A stretch of 64,000 bases of DNA. Source: JANSYA01 sp965243385. GTDB lineage: Bacteria; Spirochaetota; Leptospiria; Leptospirales; Leptonemataceae. Made by a program: the position numbers and the translations under genes. The notes beneath the pieces were generated by a model. The model ran no database searches. It was given only the letters and a program-made list of their open reading frames with translations, and had not been told where the DNA came from. Of this stretch, positions 16,480 through 25,935 are shown piece by piece. Position 1 is the stretch's first letter; each line of letters opens with the position of its first letter. The stretch is taken from assembly GCA_965243385.1 (NCBI GenBank), contig CBDEUV010000002.1:372001-436000 (forward strand), read 5' to 3'.

Positions 16480-17388
16480 TCAGTCGTAGCTATACCGCAG
16501 CGGCAGGCCGCGCTGCTTCCGAAAAGCCGCGAATTCGCGTACCAGGTCCGCCGCCCCGCCGGCCAGACCGATGCTCTTTAATTCGCGACGATTGAAGCGC
16601 TGGGGCGCGCCGTGCTCCAGCTCAATCAGGCCGGCCTCCGGCTGGCACAGAAGCAGCGCCGCTCCTCCGCAAAGATCCCACTCGCTTTTGGGATACAGCG
16701 AGACCACCAGGTCCGCCCGCCCGATCGCGACCAGCGCCATCTTGCGCGCGATCGAACCTTCAGCGGCCAGCTGCAGCTCATCCGCCACGTCGGCGTACGC
16801 TCCCCGTTTGCTTTCCGATTTACTGACCAGAATCCGCGCTGTTTGCAGACGCGGCCCCTCGCCGTCGGGACGAGCGCGCAGCCCGGCGCTCTCCGCCTCG
16901 AAGGCGCCCGCCGCGTCGTACCGCCAGACCCGCAGTCCCAGACCGCGAGCGCCCACCGCGATCAGGTTTTCGCCAGGCAGCGCGACCCCACCCAAATCGG
17001 GTCGGCCGTTGATCGCGAGCCCCGCCGATATCGAATACTCGCCGCTGCCGTCGACGAATTCGCGGGTGCCGTCGATGGGGTCGACGATCCAGAGACGTTC
17101 CTGATCGAGGCGCGTCTCGGGCCGGTCTTCGTTTTCTTCGGAAAGCCAGCCGGCCTCCGGATCGATGGCCGGTAACGTAGAACGCAGAATCTCGTTCGCC
17201 GCCAGATCGGCGCTGGTCAGCGGCGTATTGTCGCCCTTGGTTTCGACGTCGAAACTACGGTCTTCATCCAGGGCGCGCACAGCCAGGGCCGCGCGGTGCA
17301 GGGCGTCGCGCAGGGCGATCAGATGGTCGGTATCTACGGAAAATGGGGACACGCTTTCACGGGAAATCTGCCCGCCCGGGCCGTCCAT
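16480..17388 (-). CDS. cysQ: 3'(2'),5'-bisphosphate nucleotidase, CysQ/inositol monophosphatase family
   Basis: 302 residues. It hydrolyses 3'-phosphoadenosine 5'-phosphate (pAp) formed during sulfate assimilation; related enzymes hydrolyse inositol phosphates. The metal-dependent phosphatase signature is complete: GWLSEENED (catalytic Glu, about residue 86-94), LWIVDPIDGTREFVDGSGEY (about 104-123) and SEWDLCGGAALLLCQPEAGL (about 244-263). KGDNTPLTSADLAANEIL precedes these, as in CysQ (the KxDxSPVTxAD motif). Family membership is certain; CysQ rather than SuhB is supported by the TREF after DPIDG and by KGDNTPLT. Confidence 0.88.
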   Translation of the reverse strand: MDGPGGQISRESVSPFSVDTDHLIALRDALHRAALAVRALDEDRSFDVETKGDNTPLTSADLAANEILRSTLPAIDPEAGWLSEENEDRPETRLDQERLWIVDPIDGTREFVDGSGEYSISAGLAINGRPDLGGVALPGENLIAVGARGLGLRVWRYDAAGAFEAESAGLRARPDGEGPRLQTARILVSKSESKRGAYADVADELQLAAEGSIARKMALVAIGRADLVVSLYPKSEWDLCGGAALLLCQPEAGLIELEHGAPQRFNRRELKSIGLAGGAADLVREFAAFRKQRGLPLRYSYD

Positions 17389-17484
17389 GAAAATCGACGT
17401 GCGAAATTTGGAACGCGGGAATCGAAAACGGCTCCGCGAAAGGGAGCAAACGGAGCGGGCGGAGTCACCCGCTCAGGCTTATTC

Positions 17485-17928
17485 TTATTGGCCGGCCGCG
17501 TCGGGAGGCGTTTCGGAATGCGCGCCGTTTTCGCCGCCGATGATCAGGAATTTTTCGTAGGTCGGTGCCTGGGTGTACAGCTCCGGATCGCGGCTGTAGT
17601 CGAAGCGCACGATGAAATTTTTATATTTCACGTAATATACTTTATCCGAAGTCGGATTTTCGTACGCCATCGTGTCGGGGTTCAGATCTTTCAGGAAGTC
17701 CTGTTTTTCGTTGTGAAAGCGCCGGGCGATCGCCAGCCGTACGGCGCGCAGCAGATTGTCTTCGAGAGTTCGCTTGCGAGCTTCCGGCGTTTTCTGGGCA
17801 TTGCGAATGGCCTCTTCGGTCGCCCGGAACTCGGTCATAATCCCCTCTTGAGGACCGGCGGCGAGTGTCGCCGGTAAAACAAAGGCCGCAATCAATAGAA
17901 GTGCCGGGATGATAAAACGCAATTTCAT
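17485..17928 (-). CDS. Small secreted protein, unknown
   Basis: 147 residues. Clear signal peptide (MKLRFIIPALLLIAAFVLPATLAAG) and a good ribosome binding site (GGAGTAGAAT before ATG). The rest is a small periplasmic domain: a helical start (MTEFRATEEAIRNAQKTPEARKRTLEDNLLRAVRLAIARRF) and a beta-containing end (KVYYVKYKNFIVRFDYSRDPELYTQAPTYEKFLIIGG). No cysteine for lipidation. I do not recognise a family. It lies between uvrD (59 bp upstream) and cysQ (96 bp downstream) on the same strand. Confidence 0.65.
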   Translation of the reverse strand: MKLRFIIPALLLIAAFVLPATLAAGPQEGIMTEFRATEEAIRNAQKTPEARKRTLEDNLLRAVRLAIARRFHNEKQDFLKDLNPDTMAYENPTSDKVYYVKYKNFIVRFDYSRDPELYTQAPTYEKFLIIGGENGAHSETPPDAAGQ

Positions 17929-17987
17929 ATTCTACTCCGCTCTCTGACCTATCGACCGCCCGGGCCTCCGAATTAACCCGTCCCGGG

Positions 17988-20399
17988 CTAAATCTTCGTC
18001 AGCGGCGTGTACATGGTCAAAAAATTACGCTCACGATCCTCGCCGTCAAACAGAATCGTCACCTTCTGTCCCGTGGGAGTCTGCTCGGTCGCGACAATCG
18101 AACCCGGTCCGTACTTCTGGTGGTGCACCCGATCGCCCCCGGCGAATTTTGCGCCGCCGCCGCCGGACTTGCCGGCCGGCCCCGATTTCCACTCCATCCG
18201 GCCGACGCCGGCCGAGGCCCGGGGACTCCGGGTTCCATAGCCTGCAGCCCCCCCGTAACCGCCGCCGTAAGCCGAACGGGACTCTTCCTGCTCCACTACG
18301 TCCGGATCGATTTCGTCGAGAAAGCGCGAAGCCATGCGATCCTGCCCGCTGCCGAACATCCAGCGCCGCCGGGCGTAACTCAAAAACAGCTGCTCGCGAG
18401 CGCGGGTGATACCCACGTACACCAGCCGGCGCTCTTCCTCGATATTATTCTCTTCGACCGAAAGCGAATGCGGCAAATAACCTTCTTCGAGCCCGCTCAA
18501 AAACACGACCGGAAACTCCAGACCCTTGGCGTTGTGCAGGGTCATCAGATACAAAAAGTCCTCGGGTTCGTCGGTCGCCTCGCCGCCGCCCGCGCCTTCC
18601 GTATCGGTCGTATACAGCGAAATGCGCTGAATATAGTCGGCCAGATTGGGTCCGCTGAAACTCTCCTGCCCGCCACTGTCGACCGCCGGCGCCTGCGGCA
18701 CCGCATCGCCCGCGCTCTGATTTTGCGCGACGATTTCGCCTGTGTCCGGAATCACCGAAAAACGTTCCGGATCCACGCCCGGGTCGTAGGCGGAGATTTC
18801 GCGTTCATCGAATTCCTGCTCGTATTGCTGGAGCGCGCCCACGAATTCGTTTAAGTTTTCTATGCGCGCCGGCGCTTCATGCGAAGGATCCTGCTGCAGC
18901 GTGGACAGATAACCGGATTCTTTGAGCACCTGCGAAGCGATGATCGACGGCAATTCCCCCGCCTCGTGCAGCGCGCGCCATTCGCGAAACTGTTCGAAGA
19001 GGGTCTGCACTTTTTTCGCGGCACGAAAATTCGGAATCTCGCCGGCCCGGGGCAGCGCTTCCAGTACGGAACTGCCGGCCATGCGCGCCAGATTCTGCAA
19101 ACGGCCGAGTCCGGTATCCCCCACGCCCCGGGCGGGCGTATTGATAATGCGTTCCAGACTGAGATCGTCGGCGGGATTGATAATCACGTTTAAGTACGCG
19201 AGCAGGTCTTTGATTTCTTTGCGTTCGTAGAATCTGAGCGCGCCGACGAGCACGTAGTTGATATTGTTTTCGCGCAGAACTTTTTCGAAGACCCGCGACT
19301 GCGCGTTCGTACGATAGAAAACCGCCATGTCTTTGTATTTCACGCCTTTGCTTTTGCAGCTGCGGGCGCGACTGACGATATTCATCGCTTCCTGCGTCTC
19401 GTCGTCGTACGCGGTTTGATGAATGCGCTGCCCGCCTGCGGAGCGGGTGAAGAGCGTTTTTTCGCGACGGGCTTTATTGTTGGCGATGACGGAACTCGCC
19501 GCTTTTAAGATCAACGGGGTGCTGCGATAGTTTTCTTCCAATCGCAGGATCTTCGCTTCGGGATAGTCTTCTTCGAAGCTGAGAATATTCGTGATATCCG
19601 CTCCGCGCCAGGAATAGATCGACTGGTCATCGTCGCCGACCACCATGATATTGCGATGTTCTTCGGCGATCATCTTGCCCAGCAGATACTGCACCCGATT
19701 CGTATCCTGGTATTCGTCGATCATGAAATACCGCCACAGCTTGCGATAGTCCGCGAGCACTTCGGGATAACGCTGAAAGATTCGCAGCGTTTCGAATTGC
19801 AGATCGCCGAAATCGACGGCGTTGTTTTCGCGCAGGCGGGCCATATATTCCGTATACACGTCCGCGATCATCTCGCTGTAGATGTCTTTGTGATTGGCAG
19901 CGTACTCGGCCGGGGCCTGGAAGGCGTCCCGGGCTCGATTGATTTCTGAAGCGATGGCCTGGTGGCTCAGCTGCTTCGGATCGATCTTGCGTTCTTTCAT
20001 GATCCGCTTGAGCAACTGCGCCTGGGCCTGCTGATCCAGAACGGTGAAACCCGATTTCAAACCCGCGAGCTGCGCGTGGCGGGTGAGCACGTACAGACCG
20101 AGCGAATGAAAGGTGCGTACAAAAACGTTCTGAGCCATCGGACCCATCAGCGCTTCCAGGCGTTCGCGCATTTCCCCGGCGGCCTTATTCGTAAAGGTGA
20201 CCGCGGCGATCTTCCAGGGGAAAACGTCGCGAATGCGGGCCAGATAGGCGATGCGATGGGTGATGACGCGGGTCTTGCCCGAACCGGCTCCTGCGACGAT
20301 CAACAGCGGTCCTTCATCATGCAGCACGGCGGTGCGCTGAACCTCATTCAGTTTGCCGGTTAGTTCGTCTGCGATGTGGTCTTTCAGAGTCCGGGTCAT
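17988..20399 (-). CDS. UvrD/PcrA/Rep family 3'-5' DNA helicase
   Basis: 803 residues from ATG 20399 (MTRTLKDHIADELTGKLN); the frame continues upstream into the ribD 3' region. SF1A helicase with all motifs: Q motif LNEVQRTAVLHDEGP, Walker A AGAGSGKT (37-43), FTNKAAGEMRER, Walker B DEYQDTN, DDQSIYSWRGAD, LEENYRS, TLHNAKGLEFPVVFLSGLEEGYLPH and RRLVYVGITRAREQL. The C-terminus has a Gly/Ala-rich linker and the PcrA/UvrD Tudor-like tail (GDRVHHQKYGPGSIVATEQ), which contacts RNA polymerase. It unwinds DNA in nucleotide-excision and mismatch repair or replication restart. The end of ribD is 79 bp upstream. Confidence 0.93.
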   Translation of the reverse strand: MTRTLKDHIADELTGKLNEVQRTAVLHDEGPLLIVAGAGSGKTRVITHRIAYLARIRDVFPWKIAAVTFTNKAAGEMRERLEALMGPMAQNVFVRTFHSLGLYVLTRHAQLAGLKSGFTVLDQQAQAQLLKRIMKERKIDPKQLSHQAIASEINRARDAFQAPAEYAANHKDIYSEMIADVYTEYMARLRENNAVDFGDLQFETLRIFQRYPEVLADYRKLWRYFMIDEYQDTNRVQYLLGKMIAEEHRNIMVVGDDDQSIYSWRGADITNILSFEEDYPEAKILRLEENYRSTPLILKAASSVIANNKARREKTLFTRSAGGQRIHQTAYDDETQEAMNIVSRARSCKSKGVKYKDMAVFYRTNAQSRVFEKVLRENNINYVLVGALRFYERKEIKDLLAYLNVIINPADDLSLERIINTPARGVGDTGLGRLQNLARMAGSSVLEALPRAGEIPNFRAAKKVQTLFEQFREWRALHEAGELPSIIASQVLKESGYLSTLQQDPSHEAPARIENLNEFVGALQQYEQEFDEREISAYDPGVDPERFSVIPDTGEIVAQNQSAGDAVPQAPAVDSGGQESFSGPNLADYIQRISLYTTDTEGAGGGEATDEPEDFLYLMTLHNAKGLEFPVVFLSGLEEGYLPHSLSVEENNIEEERRLVYVGITRAREQLFLSYARRRWMFGSGQDRMASRFLDEIDPDVVEQEESRSAYGGGYGGAAGYGTRSPRASAGVGRMEWKSGPAGKSGGGGAKFAGGDRVHHQKYGPGSIVATEQTPTGQKVTILFDGEDRERNFLTMYTPLTKI

Positions 20400-20478
20400 A
20401 ATCGTGTTCTTGTATGGGTCAGGAAAAACCAGGCGGGTCAGGACGGCTACCCGGGTTCCGGGCATGGGTGTTCCCGGA

Positions 20479-21999
20479 TCAGGCGTCGCTCCTCCGACCG
20501 CCCGGCCCCCGCACTTCCAGGACGTCCGCACCGAGATCCAGGCTCGCGCGGGGCGCACCGACCAGCGCTCCGGCAGGTGCGCGCACAATCGCTGCTTGCG
20601 ACGGACCGCCTTCGAGCAGTTGCGACAGGCTTCGCTTCGAGCGTAACAGGTACAGACGATCGGACTGATCGGCGGCTCGATCGTACAGCGCCGAAAACAA
20701 AGCGGCCCCGCCTTCGACCATGACCTCGTTGTATCCCAGGTTCCCGAGCCAGGCCCGCAGTTGAACGGAAAACTCCGGATCTGTCAGAGCGGGCAACTCA
20801 TGCGCGGCCCGAAGGTCGAAGATCGCTTCGGTGCGGTTCTGCTCCAGCTTCGCCGTTTCTCGCCTGGCTTCATCAAAGAGCGGTCGCCAGAGCTCACGAC
20901 AATCCGGCAGAAACGCGAATCGCGCCGGACGGGCGGTCGTCTGCGTTAGGTCGAACTGTCTGGCCAGTAAGGCTACGGCCGCGGCGAAAGGCCGCCCCAG
21001 AATCAAAACGCGCTCGGGCTGATAAGCGGCGGGCGTCGCCGCGATGGTTTCGCGAACCGCGAGCTCGTGTTCGCGGAGACTATCGAGCAGGAGATCGGGC
21101 TGGCCGGAGCATTCGCCGTCGAGTATTTGCGTGCGGAGCTCACCTAGCTCTTCGGGCCGCAGCGCGAGCGACGGACGATCCGCGGCGATCGTACCCGGAC
21201 CGACGACCACCGCATCGAGCTTGGCGCGCAGCAACTGTCCAAATTGCAGCGCCCGCTCGCCGGAGATCATCAGCCGGCGCCCGGATACGCCGATCGCTCC
21301 GTCGTGAGTGACCGCCAGCTTAAAATGCAGGCGCGGCCCGCGCCCGGCGATGCGCGACCGAAACCCTGCGAGCATTTCCTGACCCAGCGACGCCGTCAGC
21401 GCGCCGCTCGCCGCGGCGAAGCGTCGAATCGTCGCCGGCCCGGCCTGCGAAGTACAAGGGGTATCAGGAGAACCAGGGGCGACCCATCTTTCGCCGCGCA
21501 GTCGCACGCGCCGATCCGCAGCTCGTAGAATTTCGCAGCCGCTGCGCGGCAGGGAAGGATCGGGAACGAGCACGATCAAATCGCGTAAACTCGCATAGCG
21601 CAGGATGCGATCCGTGCAGGGTGGAGTGCGGCCGTGGTGCGAACAGGGTTCGAGGCTGACGTACATGCGGCGGGCCTGCAGGCGCGGCGGGAGTTCTTCT
21701 TTCGCTGCGGCGCAGGCGCCGAGCAGTTGCGTCGACTGGCGAATGAAATCGTCGAAGGCGTCGAGCGCCACGACTTCCGCGTGGCGACCGCCCGGAGGCT
21801 CGGTACCACCGCTGAAAACCCGCGGCTCGCCGCTGGTGTGAGTTAAAACCCCGCCGGCGGCAGGGAGTCCATCGACTTCCGCTTCCGCCAGCACTACGGC
21901 GGAGACGGCGGGATTGGGAGCCGTGCGTCCCAGAGCCACAATCCACTCGCGGCGTAAAGCCGTTGCGACGGCGCTGATAATTCGACGATGGCCATTCAC
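20479..21999 (-). CDS. ribD: Bifunctional riboflavin biosynthesis deaminase/reductase RibD
   Basis: 506 residues. RibD deaminates and then reduces the pyrimidine intermediate after GTP cyclohydrolase II. The deaminase half (1-~190) shows TAPNPAVSAVVLAEAE, the zinc motif GGRHAEVVALDAF and SLEPCSHHGRTPPCTDRIL. The reductase half has FKLAVTHDGAIGVSGRRLMISGERAL, AKLDAVVVGPGTIAADRPSLALR and EVMVEGGAALFSALYDRAADQ. It is longer than usual (about 360-400) because of several Ala/Arg-rich insertions. No FMN riboswitch core is visible in the 125 bp upstream. Genes for RibE, RibBA and RibH are not in the window. Confidence 0.92.
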   Translation of the reverse strand: MNGHRRIISAVATALRREWIVALGRTAPNPAVSAVVLAEAEVDGLPAAGGVLTHTSGEPRVFSGGTEPPGGRHAEVVALDAFDDFIRQSTQLLGACAAAKEELPPRLQARRMYVSLEPCSHHGRTPPCTDRILRYASLRDLIVLVPDPSLPRSGCEILRAADRRVRLRGERWVAPGSPDTPCTSQAGPATIRRFAAASGALTASLGQEMLAGFRSRIAGRGPRLHFKLAVTHDGAIGVSGRRLMISGERALQFGQLLRAKLDAVVVGPGTIAADRPSLALRPEELGELRTQILDGECSGQPDLLLDSLREHELAVRETIAATPAAYQPERVLILGRPFAAAVALLARQFDLTQTTARPARFAFLPDCRELWRPLFDEARRETAKLEQNRTEAIFDLRAAHELPALTDPEFSVQLRAWLGNLGYNEVMVEGGAALFSALYDRAADQSDRLYLLRSKRSLSQLLEGGPSQAAIVRAPAGALVGAPRASLDLGADVLEVRGPGGRRSDA

Positions 22000-22124
22000 G
22001 AATCGGTCCTCAGAATGCCTGCCAGCGCGGGCGAATTCGATACGCCGTTCGCTCTCCTCCGCCTTCGCGATATTCTAAAGCAGCGGGCCGGTCGCCGCGG
22101 ATTCAGCGCCGGATCCGCAAAGAG

Positions 22125-23111
22125 TCAGCGACTCTTCCATTTGCCGCGCAGCTCTTCATAGAACTGCACGAAATGCGAAGCGACGAAGATCGACGAATAG
22201 GTTCCCACGAAGATACCGAAAATGATCACGATCGCGAAATCCGCCAGGGATTCGGCGCCGCTCATTAAAAGCGATACCAGCGCCAGCAGGGTTAAAAGCG
22301 AGGTAATCAAAGTCCGCGAAAGGGTCTGGGTGATCGCCAGATCCACGGTCGCGCCGATCGTCGCCTGCTGGCGATCGCTCACATTCTCCCGAATGCGGTC
22401 GAAGATGACGATGGTATCGTTGATCGAATAACCCAGAATCGTCAGCACGGCGGCCAGAACCGGAATACTCGGTTCGATCTGAAAGGCTCCGATAAAGCCG
22501 ATCGTCATCAAGAGGTCATGCACGAGAGCGAGCGACGCCCCCAGGGCGAAAGGGAAATCGAAACGAAAGGTGAGATACATGCCGATGGCGATGATCGTAT
22601 AAATAAGAGTCTTGACCGCCAGCCAGAACAGATTGGCCCCGTAGCTCGCCGCGATGGTTTCGCGCGATACGACCGCGTCCCGGTTGATCTGCAGTTTCGG
22701 CAAGAGCCGCGCTTCGATGATTTGCGCGACGCCCGGCTGTTCCTGCAGCTCTTCGGGAATCGGTTCCCCTGCCTGGCGCAGCGCTTCGATCTTCTGGCGT
22801 CGTTCCGCGGCCACGGCTTTCAGTTCTTCGGAAATCTCGCTCTGCACGTCCGGGCCGAGCTCCAGGTCGTACTTATTCGAGCGGAGATCGGAAAGCCGCA
22901 CCTGAGCGCGGTCGAAGCCGGCTTCGGTCGCCGCGTTTTTCAGATCATCCCCGCCCGCTCCCGGCGGAAGCAGAATCGAAAAGCGAATGCCGCCGTTAAA
23001 GGTGATCGACGACGCGAAACCACCGTACTTTCCATAAGTAACGCCGAAAAGCCCGACGAGACTGAGGATCGAGATGGACAGGAAGAAGAGTCGAAATCTG
23101 GAAAAATTCAT
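22125..23111 (-). CDS. secF: Protein translocase subunit SecF
   Basis: 328 residues. With SecD it uses the proton-motive force to pull secreted proteins out of SecYEG. Topology as in the family: TM1 at 7-28 (FRLFFLSISILSLVGLFGV), a periplasmic P4-like domain with GGIRFSILLPPGAGGDDLK and an unusual Glu/Arg-rich insert (EELKAVAAERRQKIEALRQAGEPIPEEL), and five TM helices with the conserved GYSINDTIVIFDRIREN (about 232-248) and TLSRTLITSLLTLLALVSLL. It starts 15 bp after secD. Confidence 0.95.
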   Translation of the reverse strand: MNFSRFRLFFLSISILSLVGLFGVTYGKYGGFASSITFNGGIRFSILLPPGAGGDDLKNAATEAGFDRAQVRLSDLRSNKYDLELGPDVQSEISEELKAVAAERRQKIEALRQAGEPIPEELQEQPGVAQIIEARLLPKLQINRDAVVSRETIAASYGANLFWLAVKTLIYTIIAIGMYLTFRFDFPFALGASLALVHDLLMTIGFIGAFQIEPSIPVLAAVLTILGYSINDTIVIFDRIRENVSDRQQATIGATVDLAITQTLSRTLITSLLTLLALVSLLMSGAESLADFAIVIIFGIFVGTYSSIFVASHFVQFYEELRGKWKSR

Positions 23112-23126
23112 GAATCAGGCGTCCGC

Positions 23127-25046
23127 TTATTTAAATCCGTAACCGATGGATAGTTTTTTGTATCGCAGCAGATACTGGGACCAGTCGAGGATCAGCTTCG
23201 AAATAAAGAGCGAGGTGAACATCGAACTCACGAGTCCGAAGAAAAGCACGATCGCGAAACCCATAATCGGTCCGTCTTTGGGCAAATATAGAATCACGGC
23301 GGCGATCAGCGTCGTCACATTCGCGTCGAGAATGGTCCAGAACGACGCGGCGAAACCGCTTTCGATCGCGACCGAGGCGGATTTGCCGGCCCGCAAATCC
23401 TCTTTCATCTTCTCGAAGATAATCACGTTGGCGTCGACCGCCATACCGACTGTCAGAATCGCTCCGGCGAAACCGGGCAGAGTCAGCGTAAATTCCAGCA
23501 GGCTCATAATCGCGCCCATAATCAACAGGTTCAAAAAGAGCGCGACGATCGCGACGAAACCCACCAGACGATAATAGCCGATCATAAAGGCATTGATGAC
23601 GATAAAACCCAGCACGATCGACACCACCCCGGCGATGATCGATTCCTGGCCGAGGCTCGGCCCCACGAAAGACACGGAAAGCACGTCGAGCGGCATGGGC
23701 AGCGCGCCTTCGCGAATCACTCCGGCGATTTCGCCGGCCTGCTCTTTCGAGAATTCGCCGGTGATCTGCGCCTGGCTGCCGTAGATCGGTTCGTTGATAT
23801 TCGGATCGGAAACAACGCGGTCGCCCCACAGAATCGCCATGCGACGATTGACATTGGCTTCGGTGACCTGGCCGAATTTACGGCTGCCGGTTTCAGTCAG
23901 ACCGAACGAAATCAGATACCAGGCGCTCTGGCCGCTGGCAACGGCCTCGGCGTATTTCAGGTCGCCGCCGTCCATGACCGGCGGGCCCAGCACGCGGAGT
24001 TCCCGGGGCAGCATCGGCGACTGGCTGTTGCCGCGCGCGCGACGCCAGAACAAAAAGAGCCGCCCTTCGTCGGAGCTCAACTGCGCGTTCGCCGCGATTT
24101 CGTCCATGAGTTCCTGGACGTCGACCGGGTCGGGATTCCCTTCGCGATACAGCAGCTGAATTTCCCGCAGCAACGCCAGGTTCGCCGCGTCGTTTTGCGC
24201 GCGAGCCGTGGCGTCGTCGTTTACGATACGGTATTCGACTGTTACGGTATTCTGAATGCGGTTCATCACTTCGCCGGAGTTCGCGACCCCCGGCATGTCG
24301 ACGGAAATGCTGAAACTTTCGGGCTGCGCGCGGACTTCGGGTTCGGTCAATCCCTGCGCCGCCAGCCTTTTATCGATAATGGTTTTTGCTTCGTTCAGCA
24401 GTTGCTCTTTGCGCGCCGCGCCGAGATTCAGAGTCTCCTCTAAACGACGAATCCCGTTTTCCGCTTCGGCCCGTTCGTCCGCCGGAGTGTCCGGACGCGC
24501 GACTTTCGCTTTGAGCGATTCAAGCTCGGCCGCGTTGACCTCTTGCAAACGCTTGAGATAGGTATCGAAATCCGCGCGAAAGATGGCGCGCATCCCGCCC
24601 TGCAGGTCAAGGCCCAGTTTGATCTTTAAGTTCTTAAAATCGACTTCGGTCAAGAATCCGAAGAGCCGTTCAATGCCGTGGGGTTGCACGCCTGAACGGT
24701 TTTCGTCGAGCATCTGGCCATGCGCCTGCATGAGCTCGTTTACGCGCGCCGAAGTAATAAAGCGGGCTTCGAGGCGGCAGCGATGGCTGGCCGGGGTTTT
24801 ATCGTCCGCTTCCGGAACGCAGTCCGAATGCGGAAAGTACAGCTTCAGACCGTTTTCGCGGTCGTTGATAAAATCCTGAACGACCTGCGGGGGGATCGCG
24901 ACTTTCTCGTTGCTTTCGTTGCGCGCGGTCTCCTTAAATGTAAGCACCAGACTCTGGTTTAAGAAATTCGGAGCGATGATTAACAGGCACAGGCCCAGTA
25001 TGATGACGGCGGTAATCGTTCTACCAATCAGATCTTTAATATCCAT
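23127..25046 (-). CDS. secD: Protein translocase subunit SecD
   Basis: 639 residues. N-terminal TM (about 10-32), P1 domain with GLDLQGGMRAIFRADFD (conserved LGLDLRGG motif), coiled segment, SISVDMPGVANSGEVMNRIQNT, P1 head and base, then five C-terminal TM helices with GPSLGQESIIAG, GFAGAILTVGMAVDANVIIFEKMKED and SGFAASFWTILDANVTTLIAAVIL. Longer than short SecD proteins due to a Glu/Leu-rich periplasmic insertion (about residues 170-225, LEETLNLGAARKEQLL). Located in the order yajC, P/A-rich anchor, secD, secF. Confidence 0.95.
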   Translation of the reverse strand: MDIKDLIGRTITAVIILGLCLLIIAPNFLNQSLVLTFKETARNESNEKVAIPPQVVQDFINDRENGLKLYFPHSDCVPEADDKTPASHRCRLEARFITSARVNELMQAHGQMLDENRSGVQPHGIERLFGFLTEVDFKNLKIKLGLDLQGGMRAIFRADFDTYLKRLQEVNAAELESLKAKVARPDTPADERAEAENGIRRLEETLNLGAARKEQLLNEAKTIIDKRLAAQGLTEPEVRAQPESFSISVDMPGVANSGEVMNRIQNTVTVEYRIVNDDATARAQNDAANLALLREIQLLYREGNPDPVDVQELMDEIAANAQLSSDEGRLFLFWRRARGNSQSPMLPRELRVLGPPVMDGGDLKYAEAVASGQSAWYLISFGLTETGSRKFGQVTEANVNRRMAILWGDRVVSDPNINEPIYGSQAQITGEFSKEQAGEIAGVIREGALPMPLDVLSVSFVGPSLGQESIIAGVVSIVLGFIVINAFMIGYYRLVGFVAIVALFLNLLIMGAIMSLLEFTLTLPGFAGAILTVGMAVDANVIIFEKMKEDLRAGKSASVAIESGFAASFWTILDANVTTLIAAVILYLPKDGPIMGFAIVLFFGLVSSMFTSLFISKLILDWSQYLLRYKKLSIGYGFK

Positions 25047-25085
25047 TTGCGTTCCATTCAGCGCAGACCCGGCGTGGCGCCGGTC

Positions 25086-25907
25086 TTACATATATCCTTT
25101 GCGGCCGCGACCGTTGCGCAGACGAAAGACGATAAATATCAAAATCAATGCAATCACGATCATGCCGTTTCGTACGGTGCGGTCGGCCCAGATCGAATCG
25201 TACAGCTGCGAAAACCAGCCGGGGCCGTCGCCCTGAGCGTCGCCGCCGTTCTCCTGGACGTCGCCGGCGGTCTCGCCGTTATCCCCGTTATTTGGAGCGG
25301 GGGTCGCGGCACCGTCATCCAGCAGATGCGGAAATTCGCGGGGCGGCTGCTGGAGCGTCTCATAGTCCGGCAGAAGCTCGCGATCGAAGGCCGGCAATTC
25401 ATCCGCCATACCCTGCGCGATCGGGATCGGGGTCGGCGCCGGGACGTCTGCCGGAGCAGTCTGACCGGGAGCGGGTTCCGGATCCGGGCGGTTCGCCGCA
25501 TCGTTCGGAGCGCGAGCCGGCTCCGGATTGCGGCGGTTTTCCGTTCGCACTTCTTCGCGGGGCTCTCGAGCGGGCGCGGGGTTCTTGCGTACGGGAGTCG
25601 CCGGCGCCGCTTCGGTGCGGGCGGGCGGCGTCGTTTCCGCAGGAGCGGGCGCCGGCGCGGGAGCCGGGTCAGGCTGTGCGGGCTCTTTCGCCGCCGGTGA
25701 AGGCGCGGGCGCTTCGGGTTCTGGTTGCTTTTCTTCGGGCGCCGGCGAATCGGCCGGAGCCGGAGCGGGGCTCTCCTGAGCGGCGATCCCCGGCTCGACG
25801 ATGCCAGCCACACTCAAAGACAACGCCAACAGCAACAACGCCGAACAGCCGCTGGCTGCGGCGCGCGGCGCGAAGGCGGAGAACAATGCTGGGATGACGC
25901 GGTCCAT
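25086..25907 (-). CDS. Pro/Ala/Glu-rich protein with C-terminal membrane anchor, between yajC and secD
   Basis: 273 residues. Signal-peptide-like N-terminus (about 20-43, CSALLLLALSLSVAGIVEPGIAAQ), then ~190 residues dominated by Pro, Ala and Glu (PAPAPADSPAPEEKQPEPEAP), which should be extended and disordered, and near the C-terminus one TM helix (NGMIVIALILIFIVFRL) followed by a basic RNGRGRKGYM end. The layout predicts a periplasmic spacer anchored at its C-terminus, or an N- and C-anchored loop. It resembles FliO-like or TonB-like linkers only in composition. Not recognised; its position inside the yajC-secDF operon (40 bp from secD, 28 bp from yajC) suggests a role near the Sec holo-translocon. 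Confidence 0.7.
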   Translation of the reverse strand: MDRVIPALFSAFAPRAAASGCSALLLLALSLSVAGIVEPGIAAQESPAPAPADSPAPEEKQPEPEAPAPSPAAKEPAQPDPAPAPAPAPAETTPPARTEAAPATPVRKNPAPAREPREEVRTENRRNPEPARAPNDAANRPDPEPAPGQTAPADVPAPTPIPIAQGMADELPAFDRELLPDYETLQQPPREFPHLLDDGAATPAPNNGDNGETAGDVQENGGDAQGDGPGWFSQLYDSIWADRTVRNGMIVIALILIFIVFRLRNGRGRKGYM

Positions 25908-25935
25908 TTTTCGCAGGAATCAGAACGGGCTTTAT

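Noticed and set aside
22000..22124. FMN riboswitch near ribD
   Set aside because: No RFN core sequence (such as GGGCAGGGTGAAATTCCCGA) is present on either strand, and this gap lies upstream of ribD only on the minus strand after secF.
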